A stretch of 64,000 nucleotides of DNA from Chondrosia reniformis (taxonomy: Eukaryota; Porifera; Demospongiae; Chondrillida; Chondrillidae). Below are positions 54,064-64,000 of this stretch, in pieces. Each line of letters starts with the position of its first letter. The first letter of the stretch is position 1. Below the pieces are notes generated by a model, which saw only the letters and a program-made list of their open reading frames with translations, did no database searches and was not told the origin of the DNA. The stretch is taken from the NCBI GenBank assembly GCA_947172415.1, contig OX359191.1, forward strand, positions 5,766,001 to 5,830,000, written 5' to 3'. Made by a program: the position numbers and the translations under genes.

Positions 54064-55437
54064 TACATATGTATAATGGCAATGTTGATATAAACATGAA
54101 TCTTCCTCCTGAGGCTTTCTCTGTATGTGGAAATATTCACCTAACAGGACAGGTTTTAAATCCCTCTGATGAGAGAATTAAGGAAAAACTTCGTAGAGTA
54201 TATATAAGTTCATATTTTGTATACGTAGGTGTATAAATCAACTTGTATCAGCACGTTTTCAGTTGTTAGGTTAATTGAAAAGATTCTAATCCAATATACA
54301 TGTACTGGTGCAATGTACACTGTAATCTTAAGTAGTGCACATTTTATGGCATATTTGGAACTTTAATAAAACATAGACATGCTGTATATACATATACAGT
54401 ATGTTTAAATTACTTAGTTAATGAGCTTGGTGAATATCGTCAACACTAGCTATTACAATATTAGCATTTTACAACATATGTATATACATTATTGATCACC
54501 ATTGATAGAGAGCCTTAAAAATAAGCAAAGTATATGGAAAATGCCAATGTCTAAAAATGCCCCAATCCATGGCCAGAGTCCTCATAAGTTTTACAAAAAC
54601 TGGAAAGGTGATTTTCCAATTAAATGGTAGAAACCAAAGGTTAGAACAGGTAGTAAAATTATATACATTTTAATATTAAGGCAAATACGTACTTTGTTGT
54701 TGTAAAACAAAATATTATTGGTTGTAAAAAGTATAAGAATAGTGTTTACTCTGTTTTAAGCACTTTATAAATTGATTGAAGCTCTAGGATGTACATATTA
54801 ACTTTAATAACGTCCTTCCAATATTTTGGCTATTGTAATTTCATAAGTGATCAATAGCCACCCAAAGTTATCCATCTGATAAGTAAAATCACCTCTATAT
54901 ATACTTAGTTATATTGTTGTTCCAATTGTAGCTAAATGACAGAGCACTTGTGGTCACAACCAGTTGTCCTGGGTTCATTTCACAGCAATTACTTCTTATC
55001 CGTTTTATAGTCGTTTTATATGACTATATGGCAGATGTATTATAGGTAATGGCAGCTTAATAGGGAACGTTTAGAATATATACTTCGACTGATTATGTGT
55101 GAAACTCTTACATTTTATATATTAGGAATCTAATCTAATAAGCTCCGTTCATGGCACTAATGAAAATAATTTACTAGCAGTGGACAAATTAGTTTGCTCT
55201 TTTTAATGTACAATATATTACTTGACAATGTGTTTAATTAACTTTGCACATCTAGGAAAGAATCTTTTTTGAATGTGTTGGTGCTGTCCCACATTTGAAT
55301 AAGCTCATTGTAAGTTAAAAGATAATTTAATGTTTAATATTGCTTACACATTGCATTATTCTCTTATAGTCTTCACTGGACAATAGGCTGACAAGATTGG
55401 AACACTTATTTAGCAGATCATCTCTTCATATGTAGTG
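54064..55437 (+). pseudogene. MYRF 3' fragment (duplicate 2)
   Basis: Copies of the MYRF exons at 4277 (54077-54200, with NPSDERIKEK kept), 6049, 6188 and 6302, with intervening introns. The S74 core exon (parent 5724-5888) is deleted between ~54990 and 55010, so no working S74 domain can form. 7TM copy 7 lies downstream, tail-to-tail. Confidence 0.85.
54917..54995 (+). repeat. tRNA-derived SINE, copy 5
   Basis: Duplicate of copy 3 (5305), carried with the MYRF fragment; cut at the deletion that removed the S74 exon. Confidence 0.6.
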
Positions 55438-56727
55438 GCTATTTCATATTACAGATATTACTATGGCTTTTAAATAACTATCTTAAACACACAAAGACTA
55501 CGTGTGCGCCAACTTTTGGTCTCATATTTTTTAATAAAATATAAAGTTGATAATATAGAATTCTGAAGCAATTACTAATTTACTAATTTGTCAGCATCAG
55601 TTACTGCTTAACATATGCGTATGACTATGTGGTCTTATTGCTATATACGTACATAAATCAATCAATCAATCAATCTTATTTTAGGTGGGAGGGCCTATTA
55701 GCCAAATTGGCTACTTTACAAGGAGCCCACCATAAATAGATCATAGATATTCACAGTTAGCCTTTGACTCATACAATAATTGTATATAGTATAATATTAC
55801 AATTAGTACTGTGCAATGTTTTAAACAGTACTAGTCAAGACACTGCATTGTGTATATATGTAGGCATGTATAACCTGATTGGCAAATGCAACTTTGATCA
55901 TAATTTTAAATGTGACCTTTGTAACCTCTACCATACACGTAACTCTATAATACGTAGGTTACATACATATACATTTCTGTATATATTCTGTACGCAGTGC
56001 AAGTTACTGGCAAATATATAAAATATTAAAATTACAATCAAGGACTACACAGTACAAGTTACAAATTTAAAAGATCGAAGTGACTATGTAATATTAACAT
56101 TACAATCAAGTACTAGCTGCACAGTGCAAGTTACAAATTTAAAGAGATCCAAGTGACTCCTAGGATAATCAGTATTTTAATTAAATGGTACGTATAGTTG
56201 CAGGTTTAGAAATCCTCAACTACTGCATAGAGAGTAGTTGATACAGATTATCCAATTGCAAGGTAGAACACATGGCCTACCAATTACCTTTTCACACCTT
56301 AGTATAGACTGAAGATGATGCATCTGCATGTCATATATCAACAAAGGTTCCAGTTTTAAAGGGGTCTCAGCTAATAACCACAGCAGATTTGATTTGCCTT
56401 GTGAGGGAGCTAAGAATACTGACGGTTGGTTGCATGCATTCGCATAATCAACAGATATATAAACATGCATAATATATATACAATTTTATATATTAATATA
56501 TTATATATTGAAATAAACCGCATCACATGCATATGCACCTCATGATCAATTATACCAGTTTCAGTGAGAAATTACTGTTTAATACTGCATGTTAAATGTA
56601 TAATGAAAACTTATATGTGAATTCATGAATCAATCATGTATATAAAAGAACGTACATGCTAGTGCAGTCTAGCATGCATGTGCACCATGTATTTTATGTA
56701 TTGTACATAAATATAATCAATTTTATA
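55438..56727. other. Duplicated spacer with small insertions
   Basis: Diverged copy of the MYRF-7TM spacer. Extra here: (AATC)n plus a ~55-bp segment with GGTGGG/CCCACC ends (55664-55737), and a ~75-bp tandem duplication (AGTGCAAGTTACAAATTTAA type) at 55998-56165. No gene. Confidence 0.5.
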
Positions 56728-57620
56728 TCAGAGAGTACGGTAGTACTCTCTAAGTAGGAATGGCCGGGAAAAAAATGGCCGCCCTATCCAATGTATTAGC
56801 AATCAACACCTCATAAATAGCCAACGAAGCGAATTTTCGGTTATGTTCGGTTATTTGGAGCGATTAATGCACGCTTTCCTAAATGCCAAAGCATGTTTCG
56901 ACGCTCTACACGCTCTATAGCGTTCAAAAAGCGGCTAACTAGGAATAGACCACTTCCAAAATTCATTTTTTCTTCTTCTTCTTCTTCTTCTTTTATTGAA
57001 TAGACTAGCGCTAATATGCGAACTTATGGCGGGCACGTACTAATTATAAATCGTCATAAATATTACGGAACTAGGGAATAGACAGCCCTAAATCTGAATG
57101 CGCTCTACAATAAGCATGTTAATTGTGAAGAGCGAAAATTGTGGTCTTCTCGGACGCTATTTTTTAATTAAGAGATCATGGTTTTCGGCATATTTCTCTT
57201 GTCTAAGACGTTATTTTGAGATCTTCGCCAAGAAAACTTTCAAATCAATTTAAAACAAGTAATATTAAGAGGAAAAAAGGGGGAATACAAGTAAATAAAA
57301 AACATTTACAAAAGTGATGTTAGAAGTAGGAAAATACATCTGCAAAAAGTATCGAAACAAGACACTGATTATATGATAAGACTAATCATACAGAAGCTGT
57401 ATATATACTGAAATTTAAGTAACTTAACCATACTTCTGTGTTTGGGCGCACCATTCCTACTTAAGGTTAGTGCGCCCAAACACAGAAGTGTATGGTTAAG
57501 TTACTTAAATTTCAGTATATATACAACTTCTGTATGATTAGCCTTATCATATAATCAGTGTCTTGTTGAACACTGCCATTCCTACTTCTAACATCATTTT
57601 TGTAAATGTTTTTTATTTAT
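56728..57620. mobile_element. Large foldback element B
   Basis: Homolog of the element at 19216: GAGAGTACGGTAGTACTCTC at the left, (TTC)n at ~56972, long inverted arms (57290-57447, 57474-57620) around TTCCTACTTAAGG. The arms resemble the half element at 5446 more closely than those of element A. Confidence 0.7.
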
Positions 57621-57671
57621 TTGTAATACATAGTGTCTATATAATAGAGGTTACATGTACAATGTCATGTG

Positions 57672-59055
57672 TTAAAAATGGTTTGAACTTCTTCTGCAAC
57701 AGAAACAAAGAAGTCTCTTTGCATTCTCTTGCACATGTTTCAAGAAGACAACAAACAATATTGGTGTTGGTAGTAGAGATAACACATGGATTAGCATAGT
57801 TATTATCAGTGACAGTCCATTTAAGCCGTTAGTTGATAGAAGTAATATGACTGGAATGAGATGACCAAGAAATGATAAGGTGCTTCCAATTATGAGATAG
57901 AGTGACAGTTTAGCAACTGCCTTGTGAAGTTCCATCTTTTTTGATTTTTTGACATCGGCACTGACATCACCTAATACCACCTGTGTTTTCAGGTGTCTCA
58001 AGGTAATCATTGGTAGCACAACTGATAGTAGCAGTGAAGGAATGGCAGTGAGTAGGAATCCCGTAAGGACTAGGGCAAGAGTGGAGCTGGTAAGGGTGCT
58101 GTTATCTATAGCTGGGGGTGTATACACATGTTCAACAAATATAGGAACATTGATGGCAATGTTGATAATCCATAGTATAAGACAGCCAAATAGTACTCCT
58201 TTCACGCTTATCTTGTAAAATACATACCTGCATAAAAAGAGTTTATGTATATACAGTTAAAGAAATTCCTATTATCTAAGTATATAGGTACACTGACCAT
58301 ATCTTCATATATAGTCGATCTGCAATCTCTAATGAATTATACTAGTTGTGCATCTGGATCTTTAAAGAGTTACTGTACTAAAACTGATATACTGCACATC
58401 ATACAAACTATACAGTGGATAATTATGGTTTTATATTATATATCTAGAGTTTTTTGGTCAATTCATGGTTGTAGGAAACCTGATGAATATGCCCTCACAG
58501 GCATAATATTAAATTTTGAGGAATGATAATTATTAGACATTCAGAGTGCATGATTCTATAATATTATATAGCCCACTATTGATGATGGACTGTGGCCTGT
58601 GACATATATATTAAATTTCATAAGTAAAGGCTTAATGAGCTAGTTGATTCAGAAGTATAGAGATCTATATATGCCACATACCTTAGATAGATGAAAACTA
58701 GAATAATATAGTAACCATTAAAGATAAATCTGCCATACACTCCAACTACTAATACGAAATCCGCTGTTCTGTGTAAATAATTTGAAGTTCTTAAAGCATA
58801 AATTCTAAAATTTATAAAATTCAAACAACGTCCACAGGCCATTACGATGCAGCTTACTAAGATATTCACAAGGGAGATGCGAATAACTTTGGGTAGCGAT
58901 CCTTTCATCACTAGAGTCACTATAAGAAAAGCATCTACTACAATAACTGGAAGTAACAAGGCAGGGGACAGATAAATGATCCAAGCTATCACGCCATCTA
59001 AATCAGCTTCACTTTGTGTATCGTACGTCTCTGTTTCATTAGTCCACATTGCCAA
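57672..59055 (-). CDS. 7TM receptor-like gene, copy 7 (intact)
   Basis: Exon 1 59055-58682, exon 2 58227-57672; 309 residues in frame, all seven TM segments. Slightly shorter tail than copy 2 (ends CRRSSNHF). Differences from copy 2 include GSLPK for GPLPK after TM1 and GRCLNF for GHCLYI in TM2. The transcript points away from the LRP pseudogene on its right. Confidence 0.8.
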
Positions 59056-59289
59056 GGATCCAAACTGCCTTAATTATAATGAACCGATTAGTATTCCTTC
59101 TGAAATGAAGACGAAATGACCGATACTTTAGCTGCTAGACTACGTGTGTAACTTGGGCGCTGGGAAAACTTGTACGTTTTCATTGATAACTTAATTGAAA
59201 GTGTATAGCTATATATATCAGTATTTAACAGTAATTTGACGCGAAAGTTGTAAATTTGCGGTGCATGCCTATATGAATACAGTATTATA

Positions 59290-60127
59290 TAGGTAGTTCA
59301 CTACACATATCACACACATGCAGTTGGCTATATTGCATCAATCAGCATGCTACTTCCTCACAATAGCATACATCCTAAATTACATAGTAACTTCCCTTGG
59401 GATAGTCCTTTTCTAGCATAACTTGATAGTATGCATTAAAGTGTTAATGCTTTATTATTTATAGACTGATGTTTTGGACTGATTGGGGAAGGATTCCAAA
59501 GATAGAAAGAGCTGCTTTTGATGGATCAAATAGAATTGTCATTGCTATGTTAAATCACACCTGGCCCAACGGTATTACTGTTGACACTGAATCAGACAAG
59601 CTGTATTGGCTTGATGGCTATGGGAAAGCCTTATTTTATTCTGATTTGGATGGAGGACATTTGATTAGGGCTTACATTAGACCAGAATCCAGCCCAATGG
59701 GAATTGCTGTTTATTAAACTGATCGCATTTATTGGACAGATATGTCTTCAAACAAGCTGGAAAATGTTCATAAGGAGACATTTAATGATCACAAAGTTAA
59801 TCTTAGGTGGTTGAACCATCATTTGGGAATTGAAGCTTATGAATTTCAATGGTAATCAGGTTTTTATATTTTCTACAGTCTGAAAATTTTAGATTTACTT
59901 ACTGCTGTATTTACTCTTAGTTATAGTGTCCAATCCTTGTGAAGGTAACAACAAAAGTTGCAGTCAGTTGTGTCTTCTTCATCCAAGTATACTGTGAATG
60001 GTCACCTCGAAGCTATTTGCAAATGCCTTACAAGAATGAATGATGCCAAAACAAGTAAGATATAATTGAATTCCCATAAATGTTGCCCATAGCTATATAG
60101 GTTTGATAATGTTGACTATGATCCCAT
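59290..60127 (+). pseudogene. LRP fragment (inverted duplicate)
   Basis: Copy of the LRP intron end, the WTDWGRIPKIERA exon (59465 on; stop TAA at 59715 after GIAVY), the following EGF exon (NPCEGNNKSCSQLC, broken by a stop near 59995), and the start of the next propeller exon up to GATCCCATACTGGA, where the minisatellite takes over. It lies upstream of 7TM copy 7 on the opposite strand. Confidence 0.85.
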
Positions 60128-60728
60128 ACTGGAGACACAGTCATAGGACTGGAGACACAGTCATAGGACTGGACACACAGTCATATACTGGACACACAGT
60201 CATATACTGGAGACACAGTCATAGGACTGGAGACACAGTCATAGGACTGGAGACACAGTCATATACTGGAGACACAGTTAGAGCTGTGACTGGAGACACA
60301 GTCAGAGGACTGAAGACACAATTAGAAGACTAGCTGGATACAAAGTCAGAGGACTGGAGACACAGTCATAGGTCTGGAGACACAGTCATAGGTCTGGACA
60401 CACAGTCATAGGTCTGGACACACAGTCATAGGACTGGAGACACAGTCAGAAGACTGGAGACACAGTCAGAGGACTGGAGACACAGTCATAGGTCTGGACA
60501 CACAGTCATAGGACTGGAGACACGGTCATAGGACTGGAGACACAGTCATAGGACTGGAGACACAGTCATAGGACTGGAGACACAGCCATAGGACTGGAGA
60601 CACAGCCATAGGACTGGAGACACAGCCATAGGACTGGAGACACAGTCATAGGACTGGAGACACAGTCATAGGACTGGAGACACAGTCATATTGGAGACAC
60701 AGTTAGAGGACTGGAGACACAGTCAGAA
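60128..60728 (+). repeat. 20-bp minisatellite (GGAGACACAGTCATAGGACT)n
   Basis: About 30 head-to-tail units with variants (GACACAC, AGTCAGAG, ACAGCCATA). Begins exactly at CTGGA of the truncated LRP exon. Short seeds of the same unit lie at 27520-27570 and 37760-37810. Non-coding: a short run is open in one frame only by virtue of the repeat. Confidence 0.9.
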
Positions 60729-61019
60729 TAGTCATAGTCTCGTATAGCCCAGACCGTTACCTCCCTTCCAATTTTATCTGATATCATGTCATGGTTGTTG
60801 TTATATATTATGTATACATCAATTTCATGCATTCAAGGTACTACATGTAAGGTGTACATGTTCCTAAAGTTAATTTTGAAAGGTTGGCAAATATTATGCT
60901 GATGACTTGCAAGCTAACCCCAAGAAATTCAATCTTCAATGGCAGTACTAGTCTGAGCAAGAGTCCATGCAGAACTAAATGGCATTGCATGGTTAGTCTC
61001 ATATACACCCCAGCCCGCT
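60729..61019. repeat. Composite repeat, 3' part
   Basis: Matches 27740-27985 and 37970-38210 (TGCATTCAAGGTACTACATG). Ends inside CCCGCTTT, where it fuses to 7TM exon 2. Confidence 0.55.
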
Positions 61020-62156
61020 TTGTGAAGTTCCATCTTTTTTGATTTTTTGACATCAGCACTGACATCACCTAATACCACCTGTGTTTTCAGGTGTCTCAAG
61101 GTAATGATTGGTAGCACAACTGATAGTAGCAGTGAAGGAATTGCAGTGAGTAGAAATCCCGCAAGGAATAGGGCGATAGTGGAGCTGGTAAGGGTGCTGT
61201 TATTTACAGTTGGGGGTATATACACATGTTCAACAAATAAAGGAACATTGATGGCAATGTTGATAATCCATAGTATAAGACAGCCAAATAGTACTCCTTT
61301 CACGCTTATCTTGTAAAATACATTCCTGCATAAAAAGAGTTTATGTATTATATAAAGTTAAAAGAAATTCCTATTATCTAAGTATATATCACTGACCATA
61401 TCTACATACGTAGTCGATCTGCAATCTCTAATGAATTATACTATAGTTGTGCATCTGGATCTTTAAAGAGTTACTGTACTAAAACTGATATACTGCATAT
61501 CATACAAACTATACAGTGGATAAATATGGTTTTATATTATAGATCTATAATGCTTTGGTCAATTCATGGTTATAGGAAACCTGATGAATATGCCCTCACA
61601 TGCACAGGCATAATAATATTTGTGGAATGATAATTATTAGACATTCAGACAGTGCATGATTCTATAATATTATTTAGCCCACTATTGATGATGGACTGAG
61701 GCCTGTGACCTACATTTTATAATTAAAGGCTTAATGAGCTAGTTGATTCAGAAGTATAGAGATAGATATATATGCCACATACCTTAGATAGATGAAAACC
61801 AGAATAGTATAGTAACCATTAAAGATAAATCTGCCATACACTCCAACTACTAATACGAAATCCCCTGTTCTATGTAAATAATTTGAAGTTCTTAAAGCAT
61901 AAATTCTAAAATTTATAAAATACAAACAATGTCCACAGGCCATTACGATGCAGCTTACTAAGATATTCACAAGGGAGATGCGAATAACTTTGGGTAGCGG
62001 TCCTTTCATTACTAGAGTCACTATAAGAAAAGCATCTACTACAATAACAGGAAGTAACAAGGCAGGGGACAGATAAATGATCCAAGCTATCACGCCATCT
62101 AAATCAGCTTCACTTTGTGTATCGTACGTCTCTGTTTCATTCGTCCACATTGCCAA
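61020..62156 (-). pseudogene. 7TM receptor-like gene, copy 8 (truncated, chimeric)
   Basis: Exon 1 62156-61783 open (TM1-3). Exon 2 61325-61020 is cut after MELHKA at the start of TM6 and continues into the repeat at 60729, adding ~28 unrelated residues to a stop at 60929. TM6 and TM7 are lost. The first bases of exon 2 read GAATGT for GTATGT. Confidence 0.8.
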
Positions 62157-63410
62157 GGACCCAAACTGCCTTTATTACATGAACCGATTAGTGAAATTAT
62201 GACGAAATGACCGATACTTGAGCTGCTAGACTATAAAGTGTGTAACTTCAATGGTTCATAAATTTCCGGGCGCTGGCTAAACTTGTATAGGTATATGTTT
62301 TCATTGATAACTTGAAAGCATATTTAACACAGTACGCAGGTAGGACATGTGAGCAGAAAGAGGGCGTTTTGTGGTTTGAAAAAAATTTGGGTATATAAAT
62401 GCGTGGGTTGGTCATGCGCCATCTGCGTGTTTTAGCTTGTGATTCTTAATGACGAATTCACTCAGAAAGGACACGTTTTAATTCGCCTATCATCGTCGAT
62501 TGTTTGTGTAAAGTAAAAGTAACTTCGCCCAATACGTGAACTTAGGTTACGTCATAGAGTAATGTCGGTTATGGAGGGATGCTCCTAGCAAAATGGTTGG
62601 TTAACCAATTCACTGTTAAAACGGTGCTGTGCATAGCACACCAACGTCTTTACAGTGTAACTGCTAACAGCTCTGAATGGTTTGATTACACAAGAGCTCT
62701 TTAATGGTTGGTTAACATGCAACCATTTTGCTAGGAGCATCCCTCCACAGTGTACAGTTGTCCTGCTACTTGATGGCCACACTTCTCACATCAACCTAGA
62801 TTATATACTTCCTGGTCGGTAAATACAATTTTGATCATAATTTTAAAGTATATAATTTTATATGTGACCTTTGTAACATCTATCATTCACGTAATATATA
62901 ACTCCATATATATATAATATAATACGAACTTTACATTTCTGTATATATTCTGTATTTATACGTACTTAAGTATTCTATAATTTATTGGGATTCAGCAAAA
63001 ATTGTATTTAAAAAACAAAATTGAATGTTTCGACCTGGAGGTCTTCATCAGCATCTATACGAACGCAACAAAAAACCCTTATCACTTATATACGTACTTC
63101 AACACATGTATACATGCAGGCATATCATATACAGTATATTGACATACGTAAACCATGCATATGCACCTCATGATCTATTACCAGTTTTCAGTGAGAAATT
63201 ACTGTTTAATACTGCATGTTAAATGTATTAATGAAAGCTTATGTTTTCCCAGCACCTGGAATTCATGAATCAATCAAGTATATATATATATCAGTACATG
63301 CAAGTGCAGTCTAGCATGCATGTGCACCATGTATATTATATATATTGTACATAATTCATCAAAAATATAATCAATTACATATAATACATGTTGTCTATAT
63401 ATAATAGAGG
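62157..63410. other. Recent duplicate of the 31.5-34.0 kb flank
   Basis: 62157-62578 matches 31458-31880 and 62575-63410 matches 33118-33962 almost exactly; the 1.24 kb between them (MITE and pogo relic) is absent. Includes the hairpin arms at 62575-62745. No gene. Confidence 0.75.
63020..63062 (-). ncRNA. Second hammerhead-core motif, copy 2
   Basis: Duplicate of 33565-33612: CTGATGA (63051-63045), stem II GACC-TCCA-GGTC (loop differs by one base), GAAAC. Same doubt about stem I. Confidence 0.4.
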
Positions 63411-63987
63411 TCACATGCTTTTTGTATTTGTTTTAAAATGGGTTGAACCTCTTCTGCAACAGAAACAAAGAAGTCTCTTTGCATTCTCTTGCACATGTTT
63501 CAAGAAGACAACAAACAATATTGGTGTTGGTAGTAGAGATAGCACATGGATTAGTAAAGCTATTATCGATGACAGTCCATTTAAGCCATCAGTTGATAAA
63601 AGTAATATGACTGGAATGAGATGACCAAGAAACGATAAGGTGCTTCCAATTATGAGATACAGTGACAGTTTAGCAACTGCCTTGTTAAGTTCTATCTTTT
63701 TTAATTTTTTGACATCGGCACTGACATCACCTAATACCACCTGTGCTTTCAGGTGTCTCAAGGTAATCATTGGTAGCACAATTGATAGTAGCACTGAAGG
63801 AATTGCAGTGAGTAGAAATCCCACAAGGATTAAGGCAATAGTGGAGCTGGTAAGGGTGCTGTTATCTATAGCTGGGAGTGTATATACATGTTCAACAAAT
63901 ATAGAAACATTGATGGCAATGTTGATAATCCATAGTACAAGACAGCCAAATAGTACTCCTTTCATGCTTATCTTGTAAAATACATAC
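63411..63987 (-). CDS. 7TM receptor-like gene, copy 9 (exon 2; exon 1 beyond window)
   Basis: Complete exon 2 with TM4-7 and the FKTNTKSM tail, open throughout and nearly identical to copy 4. Exon 1 would lie right of 64000, so integrity of the gene cannot be judged. Confidence 0.75.
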
Positions 63988-64000
63988 CTGCATTAAACAG

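Noticed and set aside
60103..60333. ORF with TGDTVIGLETQSY-like repeats
   Set aside because: It is a by-product of the 20-bp minisatellite, whose period is not a multiple of three, so the frame soon closes.
60128..60728. CRISPR array
   Set aside because: Units are head-to-tail with no spacers, in an animal genome.

Overview
The window looks like a chromosomal segment of a marine sponge (a demosponge, Amphimedon-like). That is inference from content: metazoan-only gene families (a MYRF-type transcription factor, an LRP5/6-type receptor, seven-transmembrane receptors), AT-rich DNA, short GT-AG introns, and dense tandem and palindromic repeats rich in ACGT, GCAT and CTAG. It is not bacterial.

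Layout. 1-6,370 (+): last 15 exons of a MYRF-like factor (DNA-binding domain, then the S74 self-cleaving chaperone domain) that stops after its coiled coil with no membrane segment. 7,006-8,351 (-): first of nine two-exon seven-transmembrane (7TM) gene copies. 8,757-11,763 (+): a decayed SAM-domain gene and three piggyBac-type MITEs. 13,643-15,425 (+): a 5'-truncated DIRS-type retrotransposon. 16,667-21,074 (+): a five-exon gene (571 aa, frame-consistent) with an in-frame 21-bp coding minisatellite and an RS tract. 21.3-24.3 kb: an orphan copy of the 7TM 5' flank, a PHD fragment, a MYRF 3' fragment and a GC-rich hairpin insert. 24.3-41.6 kb (-): 7TM copies 2-5 among repeats, with a dead Penelope-like RT, a dead pogo-like transposase, MITEs and hammerhead ribozymes. 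42.2-43.5 kb (-): a broken Penelope-like element with a GIY-YIG domain. 44,363-52,890 (-): 19 exons of an LRP5/6-type receptor carrying one in-frame stop. 53.4-64.0 kb: 7TM copies 6-9, a MYRF pseudogene, an LRP pseudogene and a 20-bp minisatellite.

How it fits together. MYRF 3' exons, a 7TM gene and pieces of one LRP exon recur together in the same relative order, so the window reads as repeated segmental duplication of a MYRF / 7TM / LRP unit. 7TM copies 2, 5 and 7 are open across both exons. Copy 9 is intact as far as visible. Copies 1, 3, 4, 6 and 8 are broken. The exon models for MYRF, LRP and the minisatellite gene each sum to a multiple of three across all junctions, which supports them.

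Most noteworthy: hammerhead ribozymes inside a dispersed ~230-bp repeat; a MYRF lacking its membrane anchor; a recurring pattern of 4-bp self-complementary insertions (ATGC, CTAG, AGCT, AATT) between duplicated copies, some of which destroy 7TM genes; and an unrecognised RS/minisatellite gene with a possible nuclease-like domain.
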